A DNA stretch of 47,505 nt, taken from Verrucomicrobiota bacterium (GTDB taxonomy: Bacteria; Verrucomicrobiota; Verrucomicrobiia; Verrucomicrobiales; Verrucomicrobiaceae). The stretch spans positions 1 through 47,505 of the forward strand of contig VFKE01000014.1 of the NCBI GenBank assembly GCA_009885695.1, read 5' to 3'. Position numbers and translations under genes: made by a program. The notes under the pieces were generated by a model that made no database searches, was not told the origin of the DNA, and was given only the letters and a program-made list of their open reading frames with translations. Shown piece after piece: positions 16,308 to 25,900 of this stretch. Each line of letters opens with the position of its first letter. Within the stretch, counting starts at the first letter, position 1.

Positions 16308-16960
16308 GCTTTTGGCTGGATCAGACCGCGGGCCCGGAGTTCATTCATGACGCAGGTGACCACTTCGTCGAGGGAGAGGTGAGAGCTGTCGATCACCACG
16401 GCGTCTTGGGCGGCGATGAGCGGCGCGGTCTTGCGCGTGCTGTCGATCCGGTCGCGCTCGCTCACGGTATCAGTTTGCCCTTGCAACCCGCGACGGCGTG
16501 CGCGGACTTCCTCGGTAGCATCAATATAAAATTTGGCCACGGCATCGGGGAAAACCACGGTGCCGATGTCGCGTCCCTCCATCACGACGGGTTGGGCGCG
16601 GCCGATTTCGCGCTGCAGAGCTACGAGCCGGTCGCGCACGGCAGGCACGCGGGCCACGAACGACACGGCGCGGTTCACTTTTTCGTTGTTGAGTTCCTCT
16701 TCGATGTCGTGTCCATCCAATTGAACGATGCATTGCCCGTCAGCGATCGGGCAGGTGATGTTCCAAGAGTCAGCCGCCCGGGCCACTTGATCCTCGTCCA
16801 GGGGATTCAAGTGGTCGCGCAAGGCGGCCCAAGTGGCGGCGCGATACATGTTGCCGGTATTGACGAAGAGCCAGCCAAGTCGTTTCGCGACTTCACGGGC
16901 TACGCTGCTTTTTCCGGAAGCGGCGGGTCCGTCCATGGCGATGACGAGCGGCGCGGGCAT
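16304..16960 (-). CDS. cmk: Cytidylate kinase
   Basis: A 218-residue kinase converting CMP/dCMP to the diphosphates. The P-loop is GPAASGKSS (residues 11-19). The family blocks LGWLFVNTGNMYRAATW, VMEGRDIGTVVFPDAVAKFY and RDRIDSTRKTAPLIAAQDAV follow. Most Cmk proteins have DTGAMYRA in the second block, and here it reads NTGNMYRA, so the Asp is replaced by Asn. The gene begins 3 bases after aroA and overlaps plsC. Confidence 0.92.
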   Translation of the reverse strand: MPAPLVIAMDGPAASGKSSVAREVAKRLGWLFVNTGNMYRAATWAALRDHLNPLDEDQVARAADSWNITCPIADGQCIVQLDGHDIEEELNNEKVNRAVSFVARVPAVRDRLVALQREIGRAQPVVMEGRDIGTVVFPDAVAKFYIDATEEVRARRRGLQGQTDTVSERDRIDSTRKTAPLIAAQDAVVIDSSHLSLDEVVTCVMNELRARGLIQPKA

Positions 16961-16963
16961 GAT

Positions 16964-18346
16964 TTATTGCGTGGGATGGAGGCGCTCGGCAACTTTGCGC
17001 GGCATGCGGGAAATGACATCAACTGGCACGTCCGGCGTGTTGGACTCGTTAAGGAACAGCGCGAGGTCGCGTTCAAAACCTGGGTAGGACGTGGCGATGC
17101 AGTCGGTGTTGTTGATGACGGTAACGCCGTTGGCGAACATTCCGGCGATGGCGAAGGCCATGGCGATGCGGTGATCGCCGTAGCTGTCCATTTCCGCAGC
17201 CTTGAGCGGTCCGCCGCCGGTGATTTCCATGCCATCCTCGAACTCATCCACGGGAACGCCCATGAGCCGGAGGTTGTGGGCCACTGCGGCGATGCGGTCG
17301 GTTTCTTTTACGCGCAACTCCCGGGCATCACGAATGATGGTCTGGCCGCGGGCGAGCGCGGCAGCGACGGCGAGAATGGGCAGTTCATCAATGACGTTCG
17401 GGATTTCCATTCCGCCGATGACCGTGGCGTTGAGGTCGCCGCCTTTGATGACGATATTACCTGCTGGTTCGCCTTCGTGCTCTTGGACGAAGTCCTGGAT
17501 TTGAGCACCCATTCGAAGCAGAACGTTGATGACTCCGGTGCGCGTGGGGTTCAGTCCGACGTTGCGGATGGTGATTTGCGCACCGGGAACGGCCGCAGCA
17601 GCGACCATCCAGAAAGCGGCGCTGGAAATATCGCCGGGCACAGTGAGATCGCGTGCTTGCGGTTTCTGTCCGCCATAGATGGTGACACTGAGTGCATCGC
17701 GCATGGTCTTGATGCCGAAGTGTGCGAGTAAACGCTCGGTGTGATCGCGCGTGAACGCTGGTTCGATGACGGTGGTTTTCCCGCGAGCCTGCAGGCCGGC
17801 GAGGAGCACGGCACTTTTAACTTGAGCGCTGGCGACGGGAAGGGGATAGGTGATTGGCTGGAGTTCGCCACCGCGGATGATGAGCGGCGCGCAAATTTTA
17901 TCCCCGTGTCCTTCGATGTGCGCTCCCATCAAGGTGAGTGGGTCGGCCACGCGCTTCATGGGACGCTTCGAAAGTGAGTCGTCACCGAACAGTTGGCATT
18001 CGAAAGGCTGGGCGGCGAGAATGCCGGAGAGCAGGCGCATCGTGGTGCCGGAATTGCCGCAGTCGATGGGCGTGGCGGGTTCGCGCAACTTCATGCCATG
18101 TCCGGTGACGCAAAGTTTCAAGCCCTTGCCATCGGCGGCGGACTCGAGGATTTCGACGTCCGCGCCCAGCGCGATCATGGCTTTCAAGGAGGCCAGGCAG
18201 TCATCACTCGGAAGAAAATTGTCGATGTGCGTCACTCCCTCGCACAAGCCGGCGAACATGACGGAGCGATGGCTGATGCTCTTGTCGCCAGGCACGGAAA
18301 TCTCCACGGGGATATGTTTGAGTGGCCTGGACTGAAGGATCGACAT
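16964..18346 (-). CDS. aroA: 3-phosphoshikimate 1-carboxyvinyltransferase (EPSP synthase)
   Basis: A 460-residue enzyme of the shikimate pathway joining shikimate-3-phosphate and PEP. The N-terminal PGDKSISHRSVMFAGL with the catalytic Lys, the DCGNSGTTMRLLSG motif, the FTRDHTERLLAHFG helix and the C-terminal RVKETDRIAAVAHNLR and YGDHRIAMAFAIAG blocks are all intact. Asp at INVIDELPILAVAA is the conserved catalytic base region. It is slightly longer than typical (about 430) because of its C-terminal tail. It lies 18 bases downstream of the prephenate dehydrogenase gene, so two aromatic amino acid genes are adjacent. Confidence 0.95.
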   Translation of the reverse strand: MSILQSRPLKHIPVEISVPGDKSISHRSVMFAGLCEGVTHIDNFLPSDDCLASLKAMIALGADVEILESAADGKGLKLCVTGHGMKLREPATPIDCGNSGTTMRLLSGILAAQPFECQLFGDDSLSKRPMKRVADPLTLMGAHIEGHGDKICAPLIIRGGELQPITYPLPVASAQVKSAVLLAGLQARGKTTVIEPAFTRDHTERLLAHFGIKTMRDALSVTIYGGQKPQARDLTVPGDISSAAFWMVAAAAVPGAQITIRNVGLNPTRTGVINVLLRMGAQIQDFVQEHEGEPAGNIVIKGGDLNATVIGGMEIPNVIDELPILAVAAALARGQTIIRDARELRVKETDRIAAVAHNLRLMGVPVDEFEDGMEITGGGPLKAAEMDSYGDHRIAMAFAIAGMFANGVTVINNTDCIATSYPGFERDLALFLNESNTPDVPVDVISRMPRKVAERLHPTQ

Positions 18347-18364
18347 GAATGAGGGGGTCGGAAT

Positions 18365-19234
18365 TTAGGCTGCGTGAGTGCCGTCGCGCAGTGACTGCGC
18401 CTCTTGCAGGAGACGAAGCAGGGCGCTGTCGTCCCCGCTGCTGATGATGGCAAGCAGGTTGCCGTTGATTTCATGAGCTTCTTGCAGGGCAGAGATGATC
18501 TCGGCGCGATTCTGCGAGATGATGCCGGTCCACAGTTCAGGATCGCCTGAGGCGATGCGGGTCACGTCACGGAAGCCGTTGCCGGCGCATTCGGCGGCGG
18601 ACTTGTCCCCGCGCAGCGCGGTCAGCGCCACAACCGTGGCGGCGAGATGTGGGAGATGGCTGATGCGGGCGATTTTTCGATCGTGTTCCTCAGGTTGCAT
18701 TTCGAGAAGACGACAACCGAGGAGGCTCCAGAATTTCCGGGCCGTCTCCAGCGCCTTGTCCGAGGTGAAGAGCGTGGGGGTGAGGATGCAAGAGGATCCT
18801 TCGAAAAGATCGGCGCGTGCGGCGCTGATGCCGCTGCGCTCGGATCCTGCCATCGGATGGCTGCCGATGAATGAGGTGCCAGTCTTGGAGAAAATACTTT
18901 CGAGCGCGGTGACGACAGGCGACTTGACGCTGCCTGCGTCAGTGATGATGCATCCGGGTTCGAGTGGCAACATGGCCAACTGTTTTGCGATCAGGGGCAT
19001 GGTGGCCACTGGGGTGCAGAGCACGATGAGCCCGGCGCCGCTTGCAACAGTTTTTAAATTGGTTGAGGCGACAATCGCCGGGTCAATTTTTTGCAGCTCG
19101 TTCACGGCCTCAGAACGCCGGACCCAGGTGCGAAGGTTAGTTTTCGGGAGGCGTTTGCGCAACGCGAGCAGCAGTGAACCACCAATCAGACCGGGACCGA
19201 TCACGGCGATATTCTCTGGCAGCGCTTGGTCCAT
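18365..19234 (-). CDS. tyrA: Prephenate dehydrogenase (TyrA family)
   Basis: A 289-residue NAD(P)-dependent enzyme of tyrosine synthesis. The Rossmann motif IAVIGPGLIGGSLLLAL is close to the N-terminus; the conserved SGAGLIVLCTPVATM, DAGSVKSPV, GSHPMAGSERSG and HDRKIARISHLPHL blocks follow. The ATG at 19234 is preferred over an in-frame ATG at 19273, which adds only a non-conserved leader. No ACT or chorismate mutase domain is present. Prephenate versus arogenate specificity cannot be read from the sequence. It is paired with aroA downstream. Confidence 0.88.
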   Translation of the reverse strand: MDQALPENIAVIGPGLIGGSLLLALRKRLPKTNLRTWVRRSEAVNELQKIDPAIVASTNLKTVASGAGLIVLCTPVATMPLIAKQLAMLPLEPGCIITDAGSVKSPVVTALESIFSKTGTSFIGSHPMAGSERSGISAARADLFEGSSCILTPTLFTSDKALETARKFWSLLGCRLLEMQPEEHDRKIARISHLPHLAATVVALTALRGDKSAAECAGNGFRDVTRIASGDPELWTGIISQNRAEIISALQEAHEINGNLLAIISSGDDSALLRLLQEAQSLRDGTHAA

Positions 19235-19309
19235 GAAGTCGGGTGTAGATAGAAAAGGCGCGTTGGGATGCAACGCGCCTCAGCGGTCGGACGGGAGCCG
19301 GTTGTCCGA

Positions 19310-19741
19310 TCAGGGCACGAGGAAAATTTTATTTGTATAGGGGTCGCGCACCTTGGTGCCGGGTGAGTAGTCTCGCACATCGATCATACCAGCCTTGTCG
19401 TCGTAGGGGCTCATGACGAAGCCTTTCTTGCCGGGGACTGGTTTGCCGTATGGATACTGGCTGGTGGGTGCGGGCGGGGCAGGCAGGGTGGACGGGGTGC
19501 TGGATGTGGTGTCGATTATCGGTGGTGTCGAAATCGGAGGCGTGTCAGTACTCGTCGGTTGCTCTAGGGCATCGGGATTTTCAGCGATTGGCTGCTGCGG
19601 GGTTGAAGCGTCTTGAAGATAGCGATTGGATCCCATGGGTCTGTTCAATGGGACGTCGTTTTGGTGGGGATACATCGTATCGCAGGCCGTGAGTGCGGCG
19701 ACCGATGCCGCAAGGGAAAATCGCAGGAGGGAGGTTTTCAT
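19310..19741 (-). CDS. Proline/threonine-rich lipoprotein
   Basis: A 143-residue protein with a lipoprotein signal (LLRFSLAASVAALTAC, Cys20 in LTAC). The middle is a low-complexity Pro/Thr/Ser region (residues about 50-92), and the end is a compact conserved-looking segment, GKKGFVMSPYDDKAGMIDVR followed by DYSPGTKVRDPYTNKIFLVP. The tail resembles small conserved lipoproteins found across Verrucomicrobia, of unknown role. It starts 17 bases after dnaN ends and is probably cotranscribed with it. A cell-envelope location is inferred from the lipobox. Confidence 0.65.
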   Translation of the reverse strand: MKTSLLRFSLAASVAALTACDTMYPHQNDVPLNRPMGSNRYLQDASTPQQPIAENPDALEQPTSTDTPPISTPPIIDTTSSTPSTLPAPPAPTSQYPYGKPVPGKKGFVMSPYDDKAGMIDVRDYSPGTKVRDPYTNKIFLVP

Positions 19742-19758
19742 AGGGTATTATGGGTTGT

Positions 19759-20862
19759 TCACGAATTGACTCGCATTGGCATCAGCACGTAAAGGAAGTT
19801 CGCGCCGCTGCGAAGGATGCCGGGACTGATGTCGTCGATGAGATGCAGATGAACCTCGTCGGCGGGCAGGTTGCGCAACGGAGCCATAAGAAATTCGGGA
19901 TTGAAGGCAATGGTTATTTCCGCGCCTTTATAAGCGAGGGGCATTTCTTCATGGGCCTCACCGACGTTGGGAGCATTGGCCTCAACGCGGAGTTTGTCGC
20001 GCATGAAGCGCAACTTGATGGAGTTCGATTTGTCGACCAAAAGCAGCGAGACGCGATTCAATGTCCGGAGCAGGGGTTCGCGTTCCAGGGTGACCCGTTC
20101 CTTGGTGTCGGAGGGAATGACCTGCCGGTAGTTGGGGTAGTTGCCCTCGACAAGCTTGCTGGTGAGCACATAGTTGCCGAGGTCGAGCCCGATCTGGCCA
20201 GGGCTGATCTTGAGAATGACTTCACCTTCGTCGCCCAGGAGTCGTTGAATTTCATTCACCGCCTTGGTGGGGATGATGATGTCCACTTCGTTGCTCTGGG
20301 GGAATTCAAGCTCCTGGTCCGCCATCGCCAGGCGGCGGCCGTCGGTGGCCACCATGGTGAGGGTGTTGTTTTTGAAAGAGCACAGGATTCCGTTGAGCAC
20401 GAAACGCATCTCGTCGGTGGAGATGGCGTAGGAGGTCTTGCGCAGGCATTCTTTGAGTACCCGCTGTTCGATCTTGAATTCTTTGGCGTCCACGAAAGTG
20501 GGGAGCTGGGGAAATTCCTCGTCGCTGATTCCCATGATCTTGAAGTGACTCGGACCGCAGCGGATGGAGGCGACATTTTTATCGTCGACGGATACTTCAA
20601 TCTCCTCGTCGGGCAGTTCGCGGATAATGGAGAAGAGCCTGCGAGCTGGCAGGGTGGTGCCGCCGGGTTCCTTGACGTCGGCTTCCACTGTGCCACTGAC
20701 GCTGACATCAAGGTCAGTGGTTGCCAGCAACAGCCCTTTTTTGGAAGCGCGGATGAGGACGTTTGATAGAATGGGCAGGGTGGTGCGGGTGGTCACGACG
20801 TGTTGCACCTGCTGCAGCCCTGCGAGGAATGCTTCCTTGTTGATGTTGAATTTCATAGCCAA
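19759..20862 (-). CDS. dnaN: DNA polymerase III beta sliding clamp
   Basis: A 367-residue ring-forming clamp that tethers DNA polymerase III. The N-terminal MKFNINKEAFLAGLQQVQHV, the middle LPARRLFSIIRELPDEEIEV, and the C-terminal ...LYVLMPMRVNS are diagnostic; the last block is the standard MPMR(L/V) end. The length is canonical. Two starts three codons apart (ATGGCTATG) are possible; the family usually begins MKF, so translation may start at 20856. It lies 111 bases downstream of dnaA, the classical dnaA-dnaN arrangement. Confidence 0.96.
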   Translation of the reverse strand: MAMKFNINKEAFLAGLQQVQHVVTTRTTLPILSNVLIRASKKGLLLATTDLDVSVSGTVEADVKEPGGTTLPARRLFSIIRELPDEEIEVSVDDKNVASIRCGPSHFKIMGISDEEFPQLPTFVDAKEFKIEQRVLKECLRKTSYAISTDEMRFVLNGILCSFKNNTLTMVATDGRRLAMADQELEFPQSNEVDIIIPTKAVNEIQRLLGDEGEVILKISPGQIGLDLGNYVLTSKLVEGNYPNYRQVIPSDTKERVTLEREPLLRTLNRVSLLLVDKSNSIKLRFMRDKLRVEANAPNVGEAHEEMPLAYKGAEITIAFNPEFLMAPLRNLPADEVHLHLIDDISPGILRSGANFLYVLMPMRVNS

Positions 20863-20973
20863 ATTTGCGCCCTTATTAGCGAGGGAGCGGGATTAAGCAA
20901 GGATATTGGCGGGGAATCGCGATGGTGTCGAATAGAAAAAATGCCCTGACAATTTTTGATGTCCGGGGGCAGT

Positions 20974-22407
20974 CTATAACCGGTTGATTTTTTCAGTCAG
21001 GGCGGACACCGTGCGGCGAAATTCCTCCCCGGTCGTAATGCGTGAGGCCACAGCCTTGCAGGCGTGGATCACCGTGCCGTGGTCGCGCCCGCCGAAGGCG
21101 TCACCGATGTCCATTAGCGAATTTTTGGTCAGTTCCCGCGTGAGATACATGGCGAGTTGCCGCGGTTCAGCGATGGATTTTGGCCGGCGGCGGCTGGTCA
21201 TGTCCGCCAGCCGGACATCAAAGTGCTCCGCGACGACTTTTTGGATGTAGTCGATGGAGATGTTTCGCGATTCAGCCTCTTCGAGGATGTCGCGGAGCAT
21301 GGTGTCGAGGAATTCTGGAGTGAGCTGAGCTCCGCCGAGTGACTTGTGGGCCGCCACGCGCATCAGGGCGCCTTCCAGCCGGCGGACGTTGGTGTGGATA
21401 TTTTGGGCGATGAACTCCAGGATCCAGTCCTCGACTGGCACGGTCCAGTCGCTCATCTTTTGACGCAGGATGGCGGTGCGTGTTTCCAGGTCCGGCGACT
21501 GGATCCGGGTGGCCAGGCCCCATTCAAAGCGCGAGACCAGACGCTGCTCAAGGTTGGCGATCTCGCTTGGCGGGCGGTCGCTGGCCAGGACGATCTGCTT
21601 GTGATGGTTGTGCAGGTCGTTGAAGGTGTGAAAAAATTCCTCCTGGGTGCTCTGTTTGCCGCCGAGGAAGTGCACGTCGTCTACCAAAAGGACATCAACA
21701 TCGCGATAGCGCTGGCGGAAGGCGGAGATGCGGCCGTTGCGCAGGGCGTCTATGTATTCGTTGGTGAAAGACTCGCTGGTGACATAGCGCACCGATTTGC
21801 GAGGCTTCTGCCGGAGCACTTCCTGGCCGATGGCTTGCAGCAAATGGGTTTTGCCGAGGCCGGCTTGACCGTGGAGGAAGAGCGGGTTGTAAGTTTTGCC
21901 GGGTTTGTCGGCAACGGCGCGCGCGGCGGCGCAGGAATAGGAGCAGTTGGAGCCGACGACGAAGCTGTCGAAGGTGAAGCGCCCGTTCAATCCGGAATCC
22001 ACAAGTGTGCGTGCGGCTTTTACGGTGGCCGGAACTTGAGTTCGCGCCGCTGGTGTTTGGGCAGGTGCGATGGCGAGTTCTGGATGGGCCAGATCTTCCA
22101 CTCGTGTCATGATATCGACGGTGCGGACGCCTCCAGTTAACAACTCTACGGCGGCGTGCAGCTGCTTCTTATAATTGTCTTCGATCCAATACTGGTGGAT
22201 CAAATTCGGCACCGAGATGACAACGCGGGTGTCGCTCATATCAACCAGGGCGGCCTTGGAAAACCACTTCTCAAACATCGGTGCTCCGATGCGCTCGCGC
22301 ATGTTCTCGCACACGGCGCGCCACCGGTTGTCGTTTTCCGATGGCTGGTCCCAAAGTGGCAGGGACTCGGTCTTTGCTTCTGCGGGCGCAGTCGTCATGG
22401 TCAGCAT
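20974..22407 (-). CDS. dnaA: Chromosomal replication initiator DnaA
   Basis: A 477-residue AAA+ initiator. Domain I spans about residues 25-100 (MFEKWFSKAALV), a linker rich in Ala/Pro/Thr runs to about 140, and domain III begins GRFTFDSFVVGSNC. The Walker A motif is GQAGLGKTH (Lys186). Walker B is LLVDDVHFLGGK (Asp243, Asp244). Domain IV ends with the DnaA-box-binding helix-turn-helix MYLTRELTKNSLMDIGDAFG and GGRDHGTVIHAC. The signature is complete. The gene is transcribed away from an AT-rich gap at 22408-22710. Confidence 0.97.
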   Translation of the reverse strand: MLTMTTAPAEAKTESLPLWDQPSENDNRWRAVCENMRERIGAPMFEKWFSKAALVDMSDTRVVISVPNLIHQYWIEDNYKKQLHAAVELLTGGVRTVDIMTRVEDLAHPELAIAPAQTPAARTQVPATVKAARTLVDSGLNGRFTFDSFVVGSNCSYSCAAARAVADKPGKTYNPLFLHGQAGLGKTHLLQAIGQEVLRQKPRKSVRYVTSESFTNEYIDALRNGRISAFRQRYRDVDVLLVDDVHFLGGKQSTQEEFFHTFNDLHNHHKQIVLASDRPPSEIANLEQRLVSRFEWGLATRIQSPDLETRTAILRQKMSDWTVPVEDWILEFIAQNIHTNVRRLEGALMRVAAHKSLGGAQLTPEFLDTMLRDILEEAESRNISIDYIQKVVAEHFDVRLADMTSRRRPKSIAEPRQLAMYLTRELTKNSLMDIGDAFGGRDHGTVIHACKAVASRITTGEEFRRTVSALTEKINRL

Positions 22408-22710
22408 TTTAGACGGTTCAAATCATGGGCTTGTTTTCTCGCAGGGTGTGTGGGGTTCTGTTTCGGTGGCGCGGGAGTGGGCAGTGGGAGTGCATGATTG
22501 GTGTTGTTGGGTATCGCGTTTATTTGAAGTCAAACAAGGAAATCTTCACACAATTTTAAAAACATTCGCAGAGCTGAGGCGTAAACATGCAAATTTTTTT
22601 ACAATGAATTTTTCTGATGGCCTCAAAGTAGTAAAATTGTTCTGGTATTTTTCAAATTGATCGCTTTCCCGTGGTTCAATTTCACGTTAAGGGCTGTCCA
22701 ATCACCCGTG
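22408..22710. other. Divergent intergenic gap upstream of dnaA, AT-rich in part
   Basis: The 303-bp gap between dnaA (-) and the gene at 22711 (+) holds an AT-rich tract at about 22540-22670 that contrasts with GC-rich neighbours. It must contain the dnaA promoter. I looked for TTATCCACA-type DnaA boxes and found no exact match on either strand, so the chromosomal origin is only a possibility here. No tRNA or coding sequence was found in it. Confidence 0.3.
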
Positions 22711-22980
22711 ATGTCCGATAAGCCCACTCCATCGAATTCAATCGTCCAGGAATTGCCGCATCTTCGCAACCTGCTGCGCCGCCGGCTCAGGCTCATCGCC
22801 GATCAATCACTGCGCGAAAGCGATCCGGCGGCGCAGCTTGATCAGTTGCGCTGTGTTTCAGAGGGAATCACCGAGTTTCATCGGATCCATCAGACGCAAC
22901 TGCCCGCGAAGCTGAATCATTTTCTGGAGCGCGCCAGTTTTCAGAAGGCGCTGGAGTTTCTTGATGGCCTGGATGTCTAG
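22711..22980 (+). CDS. Conserved-looking hypothetical protein, 89 residues
   Basis: The ATG at 22711 gives MSDKPTPSNSIVQELPHLRN. The product is almost wholly helical, with an Arg-rich helix (NLLRRRLRLIADQSLRE) and two further amphipathic helices (AAQLDQLRCVSEGITEFHRI, LNHFLERASFQKALEFLDGL). No family is recognised and there is no signal or membrane segment. It converges on the SNF2 helicase gene with only 5 bases between the stop codons, and is divergent from dnaA. An upstream in-frame ATG at 22657 lies in the AT-rich tract and is not preferred. Confidence 0.5.
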   Translation: MSDKPTPSNSIVQELPHLRNLLRRRLRLIADQSLRESDPAAQLDQLRCVSEGITEFHRIHQTQLPAKLNHFLERASFQKALEFLDGLDV

Positions 22981-22985
22981 CCGTT

Positions 22986-25900
22986 TCAGCCTGCGGCTGG
23001 GGTGTCACCCAGGTCAAAGAGATATTCCAGATCGCGCCGGTCGAGCGCGGAGGTGAATTGTTCTTCACCGAGGACATCGTTGCTCATGATACTTTTTTGC
23101 ATCTGAAGCAGGCGGATTTTTTCTTCGATGCTGTTTCTTGTGATCAGGCGGTAGGCCATGACTGGCTGCGTCTGGCCGATGCGGTGCGCGCGGTCGATGG
23201 CCTGGTTCTCCACGGCGGGATTCCACCACGGATCGAATAGCACAACGTAGGATGCGGCGGTGAGATTCAAGCCACTGCCGCCGGCCTTGAGCGAGAGCAG
23301 AAACACCGCGGGGTTGGGGTCGGTCTGGAACGCATCCACGATCGAAGCCCGGTCTTTGGAAGCGCCGGTCAGATAATGGAAGGGTCGTCCGAGCGCGACG
23401 AGCTGGTCGCGGATCAGGTTAAGCATGGTGACGAACTGCGAGAACACGAGCACTTTGTGCCCTTCGTCGTGAAGCTGCTCTAGGAGGTCGAGCAATGAAT
23501 TGAGTTTTGCGCTTTCCTCGTTGCGGGCACCAGGCATGACCAGTGCGGGATGGCAGCAGATCTGCCGCAGACGCGTGATGGCCTGGAGGATGGCGAAGCG
23601 GCGCTTGGACAACGCCTCGGAGCCGGAGGTGGTGAGCAGCATGTGCTGCGCTTGCGAAAGATGCTCGCGGTAGAGCTTCTCCTGCAGCTCGCTCATTTCG
23701 CAGAGCATGTCTTCCTCCGAGCGCGCTGGGAGTTCGCGCGCCACCTGGCCCTTGGTGCGGCGCATGATGAATGGCCGCATCCGCGAGGTCAGCCTCTGCG
23801 CTGCGCGGTCGTCTTTGCGGCGGTCGAAATGTTTCTGGAAATAAGCACGATCTCCCAGCGCTCCCGGCGTGGAGAAACTCATCAGGCTCCACAAATCGAG
23901 CAGGCGGTTTTCCAGCGGTGTGCCGGTCAGCACCAGGCGATTTTGCGCGTGGATTTGTCGCGCGGCTTTCGACACCTTGGAGTTGGGGTTCTTGATCTGC
24001 TGGCCTTCGTCGAGGATGGCGGCCAGCCAATTGACCTTCTGCAGGGAATCGATGCAACCGCGCAACTGGGCGTAGTTGAGCACCAGTACGTCTTGATTCA
24101 ATCCGGGGGATTCAAGATCGAGCGAGTCTTTTTCCCGCAGCACCTGCACCTTCAAGTGCGGTGCCGCCTTGGCGAATTCCACGGCCCAGACATCGAGCAC
24201 CGACTTCGGGCATACGACGAGGCAGGGGGCTGGAGAAATATTTTCTGCGATAGCCTGTGCGCGGAGCCAGAGGACCCAGGCGATACTTTGCAGCGTCTTG
24301 CCCAGGCCCATGTCGTCAGCCAGGATGCCGCCGAGATTGTTCACGGTCAAATAAACCAGGAAATGATAGCCCTCGATCTGATAAGGGCGAAGGGTGACTC
24401 CGAGTTCAACCGGCACTTCCGGTTTCGTTTCCACATCGAGCTTGGCCAGCCGGCTGTGGAGTTTTTCCAGCACTTCCGGCGGCACCAGGCCCCGTCGCTC
24501 CTGCTGCGCCAGCTGCCGGAGATGAAGCGGATGCGCTTCGTCTGAGAGATCTTGCAGGTCGAGCCCCAGTCCTTCGATCGCCTGTCGTTGTTCGTCGTTG
24601 AGTTCCAGCACCACGCTCCGCCAGGTGCCGTCGGCGAGCCGGACAAAACCACCGCGCGCCGCGATGAGACGGCGAATTTCCGCGGGCTTGAGCGTTACGC
24701 CTTCGATGTCGAAGACCAGGCGCAGATCGAACCAGTCGATGCCAGTTTCTTCAATCTCAAACCGGATGGTGGCCTTCAGCGGATCAGCGAGAATGCTTTG
24801 AAGGCGTTCATCGGCATCAAGGGTCACTTCTGGTGGCAGTGATCTGGCCCATTCGAGAAAGCGTTCGGGGAATTGCTTGGTGATCCGGGTGCGAAAAGCG
24901 TCGAGTTCGAGATCGTAGGCGGTGTTGAGTCCTTCGAGCAACGAGGGTGCGCCGTCCAATGCGGTGCGGTCGTAGCAGGTGATGATTTCTGGATTGGGTG
25001 CAGGCTGTTGTTGCAGTTCCCAGCGGCCGCCGCGCAAGGCGTGAATGACTTGTCCATCAGCACTCATGGCCCGTGCGGTGACGGCGATGTGTTCCGCAGC
25101 GGCAACGTCAGCGCGCGCGACGCAGCGGGCGGTGAATTCCACACGGAGGGTTTCACGTTGCACGCGTGAGGCAATGGCCGCTGGCAGTGGCACGCCGAGT
25201 TTTTCCAGAAACGCGACGCCTTCTTCGGTTGCCGCCGCGTCCCAAGGAATTTCCACCGTGGCGGGCACCGTGGTGGAGGTGAAGAACGCCGCCGGCCCTA
25301 TATATAGGGAGTCGGGGCTCAGGTAGAACGACTGCGCACCTGGAAGGTGCCGCAGGGGCCGGGGCGCATCGTGACCCGCAGCATCGCATAATTTTAAAAT
25401 CACATTACTGGCAACGCCCGCCCCGGACTTTTCCATGGCCTGCCATTGGAGCGATGCGGCGGGACGTTCGAACGGCGTCTCATCAAGCGTGAGCAGAAGT
25501 TCGGTCAGTTCACTTTGGCCGAACAAAGTCGCCAGCCAGAGCGCCACGTTCGATTCATCGAGGCGCATCACCGGTTGCGCTTCATCGCGCAGGCTGCGGA
25601 GGCAGGATTCAATCAGGAGGCGCGAGCGCAGCGGCGCTTGAAGCGCGCCCTGTGATTGCGCGGTGACATATTCGCGAAACTCCAGTTCGGAAGGAACCCG
25701 CCATGCTTGAGTGGCGTCGCTCCGCGTTTGAAAGCGCGCTTCACTGCTGGTGATGATGAGCCGGGCCTCGGCATGAGTTTGTTCCGGAGCCGAGCGACGA
25801 ATAAACGTGCGGATCAACTGCGTCCAACGCGGCAGGTCTTCCGCCTGACGCCAGTTGTTGAGCTGGGCGCGGGTCGTTTCCAGATCTGTGATGCAATCCA

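Noticed and set aside
16379-17731. Long plus-strand open frame of about 450 codons
   Set aside because: It lies opposite cmk/aroA, whose motifs are intact; its Asp/Gly/His-rich composition is that of an antisense frame in GC-rich DNA.
19750-20766. Plus-strand open frame of about 338 codons
   Set aside because: It is antisense to dnaN, whose start and end blocks are canonical.
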